This document shows positions 11,390-22,329 of a stretch of DNA of 64,000 bases, piece by piece (within the stretch, counting starts at the first letter, position 1; each line of letters opens with the position of its first letter). A program made the translations under genes and the position numbers. Source of the stretch: Sorex araneus (lineage: Eukaryota; Chordata; Mammalia; Eulipotyphla; Soricidae); NCBI RefSeq assembly GCF_027595985.1, contig NC_073307.1, positions 11,538,432 through 11,602,431 on the forward strand, in the 5' to 3' direction. Under the pieces are notes generated by a model, which was given only the letters and a program-made list of their open reading frames with translations, ran no database searches and had not been told where the DNA came from.

Positions 11390-11572
11390 TTTAATTTTGT
11401 TTTTATTTGGGGAGCTGAGGCTGGGGGCCATACTGAGCAGTGCTCAGTGCTTACTCCTGGCTCTGTGCTCTATCTGTGCTCTATCACTCCAATCAGCATT
11501 CAGGATTGAACCATGGTTGGCCAAGAGAAACACAAGCCTCTGAACACCAGTACTCGCTCTCTGGCTCCACTT
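11390..11572 (-). mobile_element. A-tail SINE, antisense, diverged
   Basis: The + strand shows gctcagtgcttactcctggctctgtgctc, a small internal tctgtgctctatc duplication, aggattgaaccatggttggcc and ctcgctctctggctcc, the antisense of the SINE. Confidence 0.7.
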
Positions 11573-12149
11573 CTCGTTTTAAAAATGACTATCCAAGTTT
11601 TAGTCCGCTCTGAATTTCTCTGCTTCATCTGACTTCTATTTCCTATAGAATTCGTTTTGTTTTCAGTACGCTATGTTGGAGGACTCTCTCAATGGCTTAA
11701 TTCTAATTTGTTATTTACTCATAACAAATGACATTGACGGTGGCGTTGTGTGCATGGGTGTATAGCGCTTAGTGTGACCTGACTTATTTGTTGAGACTTG
11801 TCCAATTGTCAGGAACCATATGTCTTTCCTGAGGAGCTAAAAAACTTCTCCAGGGAAGGATCTGTGGAGTAACTTGAATCTGCCAGCTCTGTTGTGCCAA
11901 TAGGCAGGAGGCCAGAAGGTAGAAGAGACCAGGTGGCTGTGGGTATTTTTTCACACAGTCTCTCTGCTATGGCACCTCTTGCTTATATTCTGCTATGCCT
12001 GCTGTCCCTGGATGACATCTCTCGACTGAATTTCTCTGAAGAAATGAGACCACCAGATTTCTGCACCATCCATGAGGAAAAGCTTTCTGCAGGCAAATGA
12101 GGAAGGGAACCAGAATTCTTCATCTCTTAGAATTTGTGGGTGAGACTTT

Positions 12150-12342
12150 TATTTATATGGGGGGCCAGAGGGTCACACCCAGTGATGCTCAAGGCTGACT
12201 CCTGGCTCTGCACTCAGGTGTCATTCCCAGTGGGATGGGGGCAGAGGGCAAACCGCACGGGGTGCCAGGGATCAAACACAGATCAACCACATGCAAGGCA
12301 AGTGCATCATCAGCTCTACTTTCTCTCTGACCCCTGATCTCT
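12150..12342 (-). mobile_element. A-tail SINE, antisense
   Basis: gggtcacacccagtgatgctcaaggctgac, cctggctctgcactcagg, gatcaaacacagatcaaccac and atgcaaggcaagtgcatc give the antisense SINE in order. It carries an extra G-rich insert near 12233-12265. Confidence 0.75.
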
Positions 12343-13844
12343 TTGAATTTTAAATAATTCCTTTTAGATTTCAGTTCTCACCTTTAGGATGTTTCATCAT
12401 AATCATCACCATTAACTTCTGGAGTTCAGAAGAGATTTTATAATGTTTCTGAATACGGTTCTCGGAGACAGGAAGTGCTTTTCTGAGCATTAACTATCTC
12501 CTAGGAATTGCCTCCCTTATCCATCCATGCCAATTTGGTGACAGTGGCATAAAAGAGGGTTTTCCACATCTCTTATGACAGCACCTCCTAGCCTCTCTCA
12601 GCTCCTTCTCTGACTATAGAAACAGTATTTGCATCCAGGTGGGGGGCTAGAAGAATACAAACTATGGTAACTAGCACATAGCTTTCCTCATGAGATGCGT
12701 GGATCGGCGAGGAAAATATCATCCTGGGAAGAGAGAAGCCTACCTGTGAGTTCCAGCTCTCCCAACAGTTTTCTCGGTTTATTCACACACCCACTTCACT
12801 GTCGTGGACATTAGTTTATTTATCTGTAAAATGATGAAATTGGATTAGTGAGCTCTAAAATCCTTCCTATTCCTACACTCAAGGATTGACTGAGGCAATA
12901 AGATTAAACTTTGAATAGAATAGAATATCAGGTTAAAAACTCAAGAACTCATGACACCCTTTAGTTAAGGAGATTTGACTCCCTAAACTTTCTGAAATTA
13001 GTAGCCAAATTTCAAAGCCATCTAAGGTGTAAAATTTTCAGAGCATGTTCATAGAATCAGATTGAAACAATGATGTTAAAATGGAAAGCCTTTTATTCAG
13101 GCCATCAAGTAATCTGATTGCTTTTTTAATACTGACAGGTTATTTATGAAAATTAATACTAGGTTCCATAAAGGCATATTATTTCTTAGAGGCATATCGT
13201 ATTGCACAGTTTGGGGAGTATTTTAACCTGCAGTTTCGTAATCGCAGCATTGATATCAGTGAACTCAGAACAAGTCCTAATATCACTGTCACTTCCCACG
13301 TGTCAATATAAGGAGAGCCTGAGTGTCATAAAGCCACCAAGTAGCAAAGCCAGGACTTGTGATTTCAAGCACGGTCACACAGTTTATCCTGCCTTCCAGA
13401 AAAGTCTGTAGAAGATAAACACTCCATTCCAATCAATAGCTGTGTCAAAGTGATCTATTATTAAATAAACTGAACCCAGTGCCATATGGGCCCAATATGC
13501 CTTTCAGATATCAAAAGTAATTTTCATTTGACAATCTCATTCAGCGAGTTCAATTGCACTGCACTGTGCTGGGGAAAGCCCAAATCTATGGGTGTTAGCT
13601 TCAATATTTCACGAGGCAGTGAAGTGCCCTGGTCATCTCCAAATTGGCGCGTTACACCACGACTATTTTGGAACTCTTCTTTATTTGAGTGGGTCTCCTA
13701 ACGTGAAACACGAAATGACATGTATCTTTAGTTCCTTCATCTATTTACACAAAGCAACAGGCTTTTTCTCCTTTGCTACTTTCTAGACATCAAAATGTTG
13801 AAGGGTCACTCCCTACTTTTCAGGAAGGGTGCCACCTACATATC
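12343..13844. other. Intergenic with faint MIR-like pieces
   Basis: No gene. attagtttatttatctgtaaaatgatg at about 12810-12840 and ccaccaagtagcaaagccagg at about 13337-13357 resemble MIR core motifs and may be ancient MIR relics. Confidence 0.4.
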
Positions 13845-14287
13845 TGTCAACCTTTCAATTCCCTAGTCGGAGCCCTGGGTTTTGACCCTTGTGTACCACC
13901 AATCACATCCCTTCTAAGAAATGATGAACTACAGCCCTTCTTCCTTGAATTCCTTCCAGTATTACTGTCATCCCATTGATTTGCTCGAGGGGGCACCAGG
14001 AATGTCTTCATTTGTCCCTGTTGTGTGCTAGTGTAGCCCAATTGCATCTTTTTGCTCCAGGAACACAAAGAACATGTGGTTGTTACTGTTTCTGGAATAT
14101 CAAATATGTCACACGTAGCTTGCCAGGCTCTGCCGTGCAGGTGGAGTTTCCGGGACTCCAGGAAAATTTGCCATTCCTTCCAGTAAACTTTAAAGAACAG
14201 AGACAATCTACTTGAACTGTCCATGATTAATGTCCAGTGTGGCATCACCTTCATTCCAAATAGGCAAGAATCCAGGATTCCTGGATG
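13845..14287 (+). repeat. Left arm of inverted duplication (with a B-tail SINE inside)
   Basis: Two blocks, 13855-13960 and 14174-14287, match the reverse complement of 15215-15440 in order. For example, tgacccttgtgtaccaccaatcacatccc pairs with gggatgtgattggtgg...cacaagggtc. The SINE insertion at 13963-14173 splits this arm only. Confidence 0.7.
13963..14173 (-). mobile_element. B-tail SINE/composite tail, long-middle form, antisense
   Basis: attccttccagta occurs just before (about 13950-13962) and just after (about 14174-14186), a 13-bp target duplication. The + strand shows tactgtcatcccattgatttg at the 3' end, ggcaccaggaatgtcttcat, the long middle, then gttactgtttctggaatatc and cgtagcttgccaggctctg. 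It is 5'-truncated with about 30 nt of unmatched filler at its 5' end. Confidence 0.7.
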
Positions 14288-14298
14288 CTGTCACGACA

Positions 14299-14436
14299 GT
14301 ACAGGATGAGGTGCTTGTGTTGCACATGGCCAGCCCCAGGCTCAATTCCTGGCACTCCATATCCTGCCAGGAGTGATCCCAGAGAGCCAGAAGTAAGCCC
14401 TGAGCACTACCAGGTGTGGCCCCAAAACCAAACATA
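14299..14436 (+). mobile_element. A-tail SINE, head-truncated
   Basis: gcacatggccagccccaggctcaattcctggcactccatat, ccaggagtgatcccagagag, gagcactaccaggtgtggcc. Diverged. Confidence 0.65.
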
Positions 14437-15214
14437 AAAGGACCCTGAAATCATATATTCTGCACAAAGTCCTCATTTCTTCTTGGAACAGAATGGAGAA
14501 GTTGTTCCTCCTCAGAACCTTTAGCTACCAAGGCCACAGAGATGTCTTTTGATCCATGATGCACTGATGTGAGGATGGAGTTGAAAGGGATCATTTTATT
14601 CCATCTTCTGTGAATAATGAGCGGTCACTACTTAGATTCTTGAAATTAAAAAATGACCTTTAATAAACATAAAAATAATGATTAAAATTATGAAACAAAA
14701 AAATCAAAAATTTTCATCAAATAGTTTAACTTAGAGAAATGTACTTGGAGAAATATGAAGAGTTAGAAAAAAGAGATCACCACATTCAAGAAAGAACATG
14801 AGCTTCTCCAGAGGGAAGGAAAGCGCAAACTCAAATTTTTATAAAGTTGCTTTACCATAGAGGGAAGTGGAATACGAAACTGAACCATCCAGAAACACAA
14901 CTGCTCACGTGGTCTTCTATGCAGGCTCTCCAGCGCCACTCCAAGATCTCTCTCCCCAAGTCTCTTCTCTGTCCCTGCAGACAGCCGCCCTGGGCACCAC
15001 CCAACAACCAGGGCACAAGAAAGCCTGCATGCATGCTAGCACAATGTCTATGTCACTCACAAGATTCGCATCCCTTGCAATGTGCCCGCCGAGGTCCTTC
15101 CCTCTCAGCTCCATCCATGGGTTAACTTTACCCCGTCCTGGTTGACCGCGAGGGCCAGCAATCTGAAAGCTCCTGAGTTCAATTCAACCACACTCAGTGG
15201 AAGGTATTTCTTGT

Positions 15215-15440
15215 ACTCCAGCTCCAAGGAATCCTGGATTCTTGTCCATTTGGAATGAAGGTGATGCTACCCTGGCATTAATCATGGACAGTTCAAGTAG
15301 ATGGTCTCTGTTTTTTAAAGTTTACTGGACGTGATTCAGAAAAGAAAGGGTACTGTTCTTCATTTGTTAGAGGGGATGTGATTGGTGGCACACAAGGGTC
15401 CGAAGCCAGGGTCCAGACTAGGAAGTTCAGAGGTAGGTAG
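15215..15440 (-). repeat. Right arm of inverted duplication
   Basis: Inverted partner of 13845-14287. ggaatcctggattcttgtcc, ggaatgaaggtgatgctacc, atggacagttcaagtagatgg, aagtttactgg and gggatgtgattggtggcaca appear in the reverse order and strand of the left arm, with no SINE between them. Confidence 0.7.
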
Positions 15441-15614
15441 TGTCCTACTTAGGGGGCTTGCAGTCAACATTATGGACTGTACAAGCTATACTCCTAGAGA
15501 GTAGACTAATATAAGACAGAAAATGCCAAAGTATATCTACATTAGTAATATTGCTAAAGTTTGCTTAGTAATATATATAACTATATATGTGTCTGTGTGA
15601 ATGCATGTGTGTAT

Positions 15615-15733
15615 GTAAAAAATCATATCACCATTCACTGGTTTTATATATGTAAATGTTCATATATATACATATACATATACATGTATATGTGTGTACA
15701 TGTAAGACCAGTAAATGGTGTCATGATTTTTAC
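15615..15733. repeat. Imperfect AT-rich palindrome (119 bp)
   Basis: Arms of about 38 bp, 15615-15652 (gtaaaaaatcat..caccattcactggtttta) and 15697-15733 (taagaccagtaaatggtgtcatgatttttac), are reverse complements with about six mismatches and one bulge. The centre of about 44 bp is alternating TA/TG/CA sequence. It could form a long hairpin in RNA or a cruciform in DNA. Confidence 0.85.
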
Positions 15734-16686
15734 GCTGCAGAGGAAAAGTTTGAAAGGCAGGACTTTAAGTGTAAGAGATTAATATTCTTCCAAGGAAAAT
15801 CAAGGTGATGATAGGAAATGGGAAGGGATGGCAGGTAGCAGGGAGAAGATAAATATGTGCTACACCGTATTTATTTGCCACCCACTGATTTATAATCTTT
15901 CTAATATGCAAATTATTTGCTCTTTCTTTGCTAACTATAGTCTACTAAAGGAAGAGTAATCGTTTTTTGACAAATGTTTTCTGTGACTTCAGAAAAGCAA
16001 TATTTTTTAAAGGCCATTTAAATCTTTCATCTGTGCCGCACTGAGTAAGACACATTTCCCCATCAGGCTTATTCCACTTGTGCCTTGAAATCAGCATAAT
16101 CCTCAGCTCTAAAGGTCTCCTCTCTGCTCAAATACCAAGGTGTTTCCTAATAATTATGAATTTTCCCCCAAAAGTACGATGGGTCTTAAAATTTTAATCT
16201 ACAGACTCTGTCCAGCCAATGTGGATGACATTTATCTGTTAAAAAGGTAAAAAGAGGGGGGATGAGACGAGCAAGAAGGAGCCCAGAGGCCAGCCCGGTC
16301 CCCGCCAGTCTGTGTCACATTCTCGGTGGCTCCATTTCATCAAACATGGAAAGTGGGAGAGAGGACAGTGAAGTTCCACGCTGAAAGAGCGTCTGTTTGA
16401 CCAGGACTCATCTGGGTAGACACTAACCTGACTCGGGCTATTCAGTCGCTCAGGGATAAAAACACAGCCCCTTGACATCCATACCACTGTTGCACAGTGC
16501 AGGGCGACTGAGAAGGAAGTCTCCTGACTCCGGGACATAGAGGGCCCTCAGCGAGAGAGCGGTTTCAGTTTTTGAGCTCCAAGCCTGCTGTAGGTGGGGT
16601 GGGATTAGTAGTTTTGGTGTAATGCAGGGATCAATTTCTCTTTGTTGGCTAAAAGAAGGTTTAGGAGGCAGAGGGTGGTAGGGCAT
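15734..16686. other. Intergenic, nothing recognised
   Basis: AT-rich sequence to about 16250, then mixed composition. No repeat or gene identified. Confidence 0.4.
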
Positions 16687-16800
16687 AGCACTGCACTGTA
16701 GCACTGTCATCCTGCTCTTCATCAATTTGCTCAAGCAGGCACTAGTAACGTCTCCATTGTGAGTCTCCATTGTGAGACTTCTTGTTTTTTTGGCATATCA
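16687..16800 (-). mobile_element. B-tail SINE 3' fragment, antisense
   Basis: The + strand shows gtagcactgtcatcctgctcttcatcaatttgctcaagcagg, ctagtaacgtctccattgtgag and ttttttggcatatca. The gtctccattgtgag unit is duplicated in tandem. Confidence 0.8.
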
Positions 16801-17494
16801 AAAAATTTTTCTGTAAAGGTAGTAGTAAGCCAAGATGAGTTGGGAAAGTTCTGAAGAAGAAGCAAGAGGCAAGAGACAAGAACATTATCTCTCTATACAT
16901 ATACTCACACTCTTTCCCGAATGCTTTTCCTTCCCTCCTCTGTGCCTCGCCCACACATCCTCTGTTGCACTATGTTTTCACTAACCTCTTTCCCATACCT
17001 GTCCTATTTTCTTTACTCATTCACTGTCAGAATCCAGAATCTCTAAAAGCGATGGAAGAAGACCCACCCTAGGCCTGAAATCTTTGACAAGTTATTTAGA
17101 TCCTGTTACTAAAATGGAGATCATAATGAAGATCCCACAAAGTTCAGTTTACTGCATGAGTTTGTGGGTACAGGATCTTCTGCACAATGCCTGCTTTCCC
17201 AACAAGAGGGAAGGACTAGCAATAGATAGGTGGGAAAGGTCACTTTCATAGGTAACAAAGTTATACAATAATGATGGTGGACTCTTAATACCAGGAAGAT
17301 TAGTGAGACTGTATGAAAATAATTATGTCCAGAAGTATCCTAGGTAGCTAAGTAGGGGCTATAAACAGTGTACCATGTCTAAAAATATCTAAGGTACCAG
17401 TTATTTCTTTTATGACAAATACAGGAAATTCTCATGTGTGTGTGTGTGTTTTAAATCTTTGATAGTGTGTGTGTTGGTGGGAGACACACTATGG

Positions 17495-17990
17495 TTAAGA
17501 GGTTAAATTTCTGCAACCACTACAGAAAACAGAAGGTAGGTTGCTCAAAATCTTAAAAATATAACTCCTGCCCGTAGAACCTAGCAGTTCAATTTCTAGT
17601 TATTTATGTCAAGAAAGTAAAAACACCAATTCAAAGAGTTAAAGGAGTGTTTCCATGCCATGCGTGCAGAGGTTCACAGTGGCCTGATTTACAGCAGCCA
17701 TCATATAAAAACAACATAAATGCTCACTGATGAAAGAACAAATGAAACGCAAATGATGAAACAGTATTTAGCTGTAAAACATAATGGAATAATGTCGTGT
17801 ATATCGACACAAAGAGAACTCGAGAGCATTATGCAAAGTAAATAAATCAGAGAAATCCAAATGCTAGAGGTCTCCTGAAGGTGGACTCGGAACAGCAAAG
17901 CAAACACAATGAGAAAGGAGACAATATGAAGGCAGAAATGAATTTTTGAGACGGCCCAAGACCACTTAGTTCCCCAACTTCCCCCAGGGT
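17495..17990 (+). mobile_element. Old L1 3' fragment
   Basis: accactacagaaaacagaag, gcagttcaatttctagtta, ggttcacagtggcctgattt, acagcagccatcatataaaa, aacataatggaataatgtcg and agcattatgcaaagtaaata follow the end of ORF2 and the 3' UTR of an ancient L1. Frame broken. Confidence 0.75.
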
Positions 17991-18828
17991 CTAATTCGGT
18001 GCCCAACCTGATAGAACTTCTTGAATCCCACACCCCTGCTTAAAAGCTAATAATGAGATCTTCAACGGAATTACATCAGACAGAACTGACTTTCCCGGGG
18101 GTCTAGACCTGAGCCGGGTGCAGTGACAGATATAAATCTCGGCAGTGGCCTAGATTTCACGTCAGAGCAGCAGAGCCTAGAAACCTAGAGATAAGTGGTA
18201 AGTGGTGAAGTGCAGACTCAGTGGTGCAAAACTGGAAGGAAAAATTAGTACAGACGGCTGAGAAAGAAATCTTCACATAAAGACGTAACCCACAGGTTCC
18301 AACTGGCCTTCAGGTCCCACACAAGCCTGTGGCTTAATGACAGTGGCTGGTGGAACCACGCACACACGTCGGTGACCCCTCTGTGGCTGCAAATATGGAA
18401 GTCCACCTGCGCTCCATGCCACATCTATGGCTGTCCTGGGCCAGCTTCCCCAGGAAGAGCACTCCGCCCCTGGGTATGTGACAGTTACTCAGGCCAATAC
18501 CTGGCGACCCAGTTCGAAAGCCATAGAGTGAAACATTGATACCTAGTAGCAGGCACTAAAATATTTCTGAACAGAAGAATCTCCTAATCAAAGCAATATT
18601 TTAGAAAGACTTTTTGGAGACTGGAAGACATTTTAGATTTTTTTTAAAAAAAAAGAAAAGAAAAAAAGCACCAGGGAAGAGAAACTTTGAATAGGTACTT
18701 AATTTCATTAAACAGTTTTGATTAATTCATGTTAAATTTTACAAATGGAGTGCTTTTGTGTTGATTGGGAAAAGCACAGTATGAGAAATGATAATGCAAG
18801 TATTATTTGGGGCTAATGAATGTGATTT

Positions 18829-19080
18829 GGATTGCAGCAATAGCACAGCAGGTAGGGAGTGTGCCTTTCATGCGGCTGACATGGGTTCCATTCCTCTGTC
18901 CCTCTCAGAGAGCCTGGCAAGCTACGGAGAGTATCCCACCAGCACGGCAGAGCCTGGCAAGCTACCCGTGGCATATTTTCTATGCCAAAAACACTAATAA
19001 GTATCACAATGGAGACGTTACTGGAGCCCGCTCAAGCAAATCGATACACAACGGGATGACAGTGCTACAGTGCTATATGA
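18829..19080 (+). mobile_element. Full-length B-tail SINE with 15-bp target duplication
   Basis: taatgaatgtgattt flanks it at 18814-18828 and 19081-19095. Head gattgcagcaatagcacagcagg, B box gggttccattcc, ctctcagagagcctggcaag, gttactggagcccgctcaag, ending gatgacagtgctacagtgc. It has no A-tail. Confidence 0.9.
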
Positions 19081-19111
19081 TAATGAATGTGATTTATTAC
19101 ACGAAAAAAAA

Positions 19112-19245
19112 ATGCTGGGACTGGGAGATAGCCTGGTAGTCAAGATCACACACTTTGGATACACTGGGACCAATGGAAACCTGATTCCATGTGGCCCCCT
19201 CTGGAAGGCCCGGAAGTGGCCCAGGGGACCCCCAGAAGCACCACA
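19112..19245 (+). mobile_element. Possible SINE relic
   Basis: gggactgggagatagcctgg...ctgattccatgtggccccct...ccagaagcaccacacc weakly follows the A-tail SINE order. Low confidence. Confidence 0.3.
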
Positions 19246-19430
19246 CCATTGGCTCTGAATTGAACCGTCTGATCCGCTTGTGCAAGTATCATGGCCGTGG
19301 ATTCCAGTGCTGTTTGGGAGTTCGACTCTCCCAAGATAATATTTACAAATAACTAGAATTATATTCTAGATATTCTAGAATTGTAAACAGATCCAGAGTC
19401 CACCACCCTGAAGCCATCCTTCTTGGAAAG

Positions 19431-19673
19431 TCACTGTCACTGTCATCCCATTACTCATCGATTTGCTTGAGCGGGCACCAGTAACGTCTCTCCTTGTGAG
19501 ACATTGTTACTGTTTTTGGCACATCGAATACGCCACGGGTAGCTTGCCAGGCTCTGCCGTGTGGGCAGCATACTCTTGGTAGCTTGCCAGTTTCTCCAAG
19601 AGGGGCGGGGGAATCGAACACGGGTCGGCCGCGTGAAAGGCGAACTCCCTACCGCTGTGCTATTGCTCCAGCC
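19431..19673 (-). mobile_element. Full-length B-tail SINE, antisense, with target duplication
   Basis: Flanked by ccttcttggaaag (19418-19430) and ccttcttggagag (from 19674). The + strand runs from tcactgtcactgtcatccc through gcgggcaccagtaacgtctc, gggtagcttgccaggctctg and gaatcgaacacgggtcgg to gctattgctccagcc. Little diverged, so fairly young. Confidence 0.92.
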
Positions 19674-20224
19674 CCTTCTTGGAGAGTGCATTTACTAAAT
19701 AGGAACAGAAAATACCATTGGAAGCAGAGTCTCACAACCCGGTATCTTCGGAGGCACAGGGAGATGCTAGGCTTCGCCTCGCCCTGTGGTGTCCCTCTTT
19801 AAGAGGTCTGATCCGCCCGAAGACTGGCTGGAGCTTTTGCTTTCAGAGTTTGTTCTGTATATAGACATCTGTGCCCAGGAGCCATTGTTTCTCTGACTTC
19901 CAGGCAAAACTTGGATTCTAAGTAGTTTTTAAAGCAAAATACTAAAACTAAATTGCTCTATACAAACATTTTCTGTACTCTGTGTGGCTATAAATACCTT
20001 CTTAACAGCAAAAATTAAAGAAAAGTATTTAGGAGCATTCTTCCTAAAAAGTACTCCACCCTCTCTCACACACACACAAAGGAATTTGTATTTTTCCAGA
20101 AAAATTAAAATGATTGAAGGGACTAGTCCTGAACCAGTTCTGTGACTCACTGGCTGTGATCTCTGGCACCTGGACACAGTGGTTCATGAGAGTTAATGAC
20201 AGGGTGTCATACGTACGATGTTCC

Positions 20225-21170
20225 AACACTGCACTGCACTACACAACATGGCTCCAGTGTCCCCCAGCCACACCCACACACCCACCGTCCTCCACCACGC
20301 CGGGCTCAGTTCTGTAGTTCAGTTCTTGGGAGATTCATTGTCTTCAGCGATTTGTTTCTTTATGTTGTACATATGAAAGAGAACATTCTGCATGTCCTTC
20401 TCCTCTGGGTAACTTCACTCAGTATGATACTCTCTAGATCCTTCCACGTAGCACCAAATTGTAAGATTTTTCCCTTTCATTATAACCAAGCAGCTGTGCG
20501 TGTGTGTGTGTGTGTGTGAATATATACCACAGTTTCTTTTATCCAGGTGACCATTCTTGTACACTTGGACTATTTCCACGTTTTGACGATTGTGAACAGT
20601 GCTACAATAAACATAAGCACACAAATATCTTTTCTGAATACTGGTTTTGTGCCTTTGTAGTAGATACCAAGAAATGGAATTCTTGGGATCATCTGAAAGC
20701 TCAATTCTTAGGTTTTTGTGAAGTGTCTATATTGTTTTCCAAAAGGGTTGAAACTGTCAACATTCCTACCATCAGTGGATGAGGGTTCCTTCTTCCCCAC
20801 TCCAGGCCAAACCTGGTTGTTAGTTCTTTGTGATGAGTTTCAGTCTCTCTGGTGTGAGGTGATAGCTCACTGTTTTGATTTATATGCCCCTGATAATAAG
20901 AGATGCAGAGCAGTTGTTTCATAAATCTGTTGGCCATCACTATGTCTTCTTCGAGGAAATTCATGTACATTTCTTCTCTCATTTTTGATGGGGTAGATTG
21001 TTTATTTTCAGGTTAAGTTTGACAAGGGCATTATGTAATTTGGATATCAACTCGTTTTTAGAAAAATGGTGAGAAAATATTTTATCCCACTCTGTGGGGT
21101 ATCTTTTTATTATGTTCATAGTTTCTGTGTCCCTTCTTTAAGGTTAATGCTTTATTGCCAAAATAGAACA
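20225..21170 (-). mobile_element. L1 3' end, antisense
   Basis: tgtacatatgaaagagaac, ctcagtatgatactctctag, gattgtgaacagtgctacaataaaca, gtagataccaagaaatggaat, gtgaagtgtctatattgttttcc and ccatcagtggatgagggttc are the antisense of the L1 3' UTR and ORF2 end. A (GT)n run at 20497-20518 interrupts it. Confidence 0.8.
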
Positions 21171-21187
21171 TAAAGATAAAAAAAAAT

Positions 21188-21360
21188 AGGGGCTGAAGTG
21201 ATGGCATAGTGGGTAGGGCATTTGCCTTACATGCAGCTGACCCGGGTTCAATTCCCAGCATCCCACATGGTCCCCTGAGTACCGCCAGGAGTAATTCCTG
21301 AGTGCAGAGCAAGAAGGAACCCCTGTGCATCACCAGGTGTGATCCAAAAGGAAAAAAAAA
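21188..21360 (+). mobile_element. Full-length A-tail SINE
   Basis: aggggctgaagtgatggcatagtggg, gacccgggttcaattcc, agcatcccacatggtcccctg, gccaggagtaattcctgag, aggtgtgatccaaaagg and an A-run. It lies at the end of the antisense L1. Confidence 0.9.
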
Positions 21361-22150
21361 TAAAAAATAATCAAATGAAATAACTTGTTCTGTAACCTGA
21401 GGTCAAAACTAATTAACTCCAGTTATGTGGAAGAAAAGTAAATGCATTTCACTACTCCTGTCTGGTTTTAATTTGCTTGATATGGTTGAATATCAAAGTT
21501 CAAAGTTTTCACCAAAAATTGCAGGTTTTCATGTGGCTTCTTTTGAACTTCATCCTATGTTCCCCCATGGCCATGATCAAGACCTGGGTCCAGTGCTGTT
21601 TTCTGTGTTCAGTCACAGCTTGCAAAGGCAACCCAAGTAGTTTTATTATGCTACTGGTCTGACCCTTGTAAGACTCAAGTTTACAATAATGATCAACAAG
21701 ATTGTTCAGCATCCAAAAATGTCCAAATTCCCAGAATATACATAGACAAATGATCAAATGCAGTAGCATGCACATAAATGCATGTTTAATTAAATTTTAT
21801 AAACGATTTTGCTGTTTTCACTGCAGATCTTTTTCTTTATCAAATAATATACCCTTGTTTGATAATTTTATCAAGCATGTGGCTCTATTTACGTTGTTGG
21901 CAAATATAGATGTGCCTTGGAAAGATAATTAATCATGTATACACACAGAAGAAATGTGTAGAACATATTTTATCAGCTAAAGAGAAGTGAGATGCTGCAT
22001 CACACCTATCTTAAGAGCACATTCACTGGAACCATCCAACATTGCACATGTGGTAGACGATACTATGGCTCATCTATGTTAGATATAAAATTGATTCCGT
22101 CTAAGTTATGAACTCTCAAAACGATTCATGAATATCTCAAATCACCATGA

Positions 22151-22317
22151 GGGACTAGAGCAGCGGGTAGGGCATTTGCCTTGCATGCAACTGACCCGGG
22201 TTTGATTCCCAGCATCCCACATGGCCCCCCGAGCACCGCCAGGAGTAATTCCTGAGTGCAGAGCCAGGAGTAACCCCTGAGCATCGCTGGGTGTGACCCA
22301 AAAAGAAAAACAAAAAA
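22151..22317 (+). mobile_element. A-tail SINE with 12-bp target duplication
   Basis: aaatcaccatga flanks it at 22139-22150 and 22318-22329. The body is near-consensus (gcaactgacccgggtttgat, gagccaggagtaacccctga, gggtgtgacccaaaaag), with a slightly shortened head. Confidence 0.93.
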
Positions 22318-22329
22318 AAATCACCATGA

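Noticed and set aside
18829..18920. tRNA genes in the heads of the repeats
   Set aside because: A- and B-box-like motifs are present, but they belong to tRNA-derived SINEs. No cloverleaf with a normal anticodon arm is evident and the copies are dispersed.
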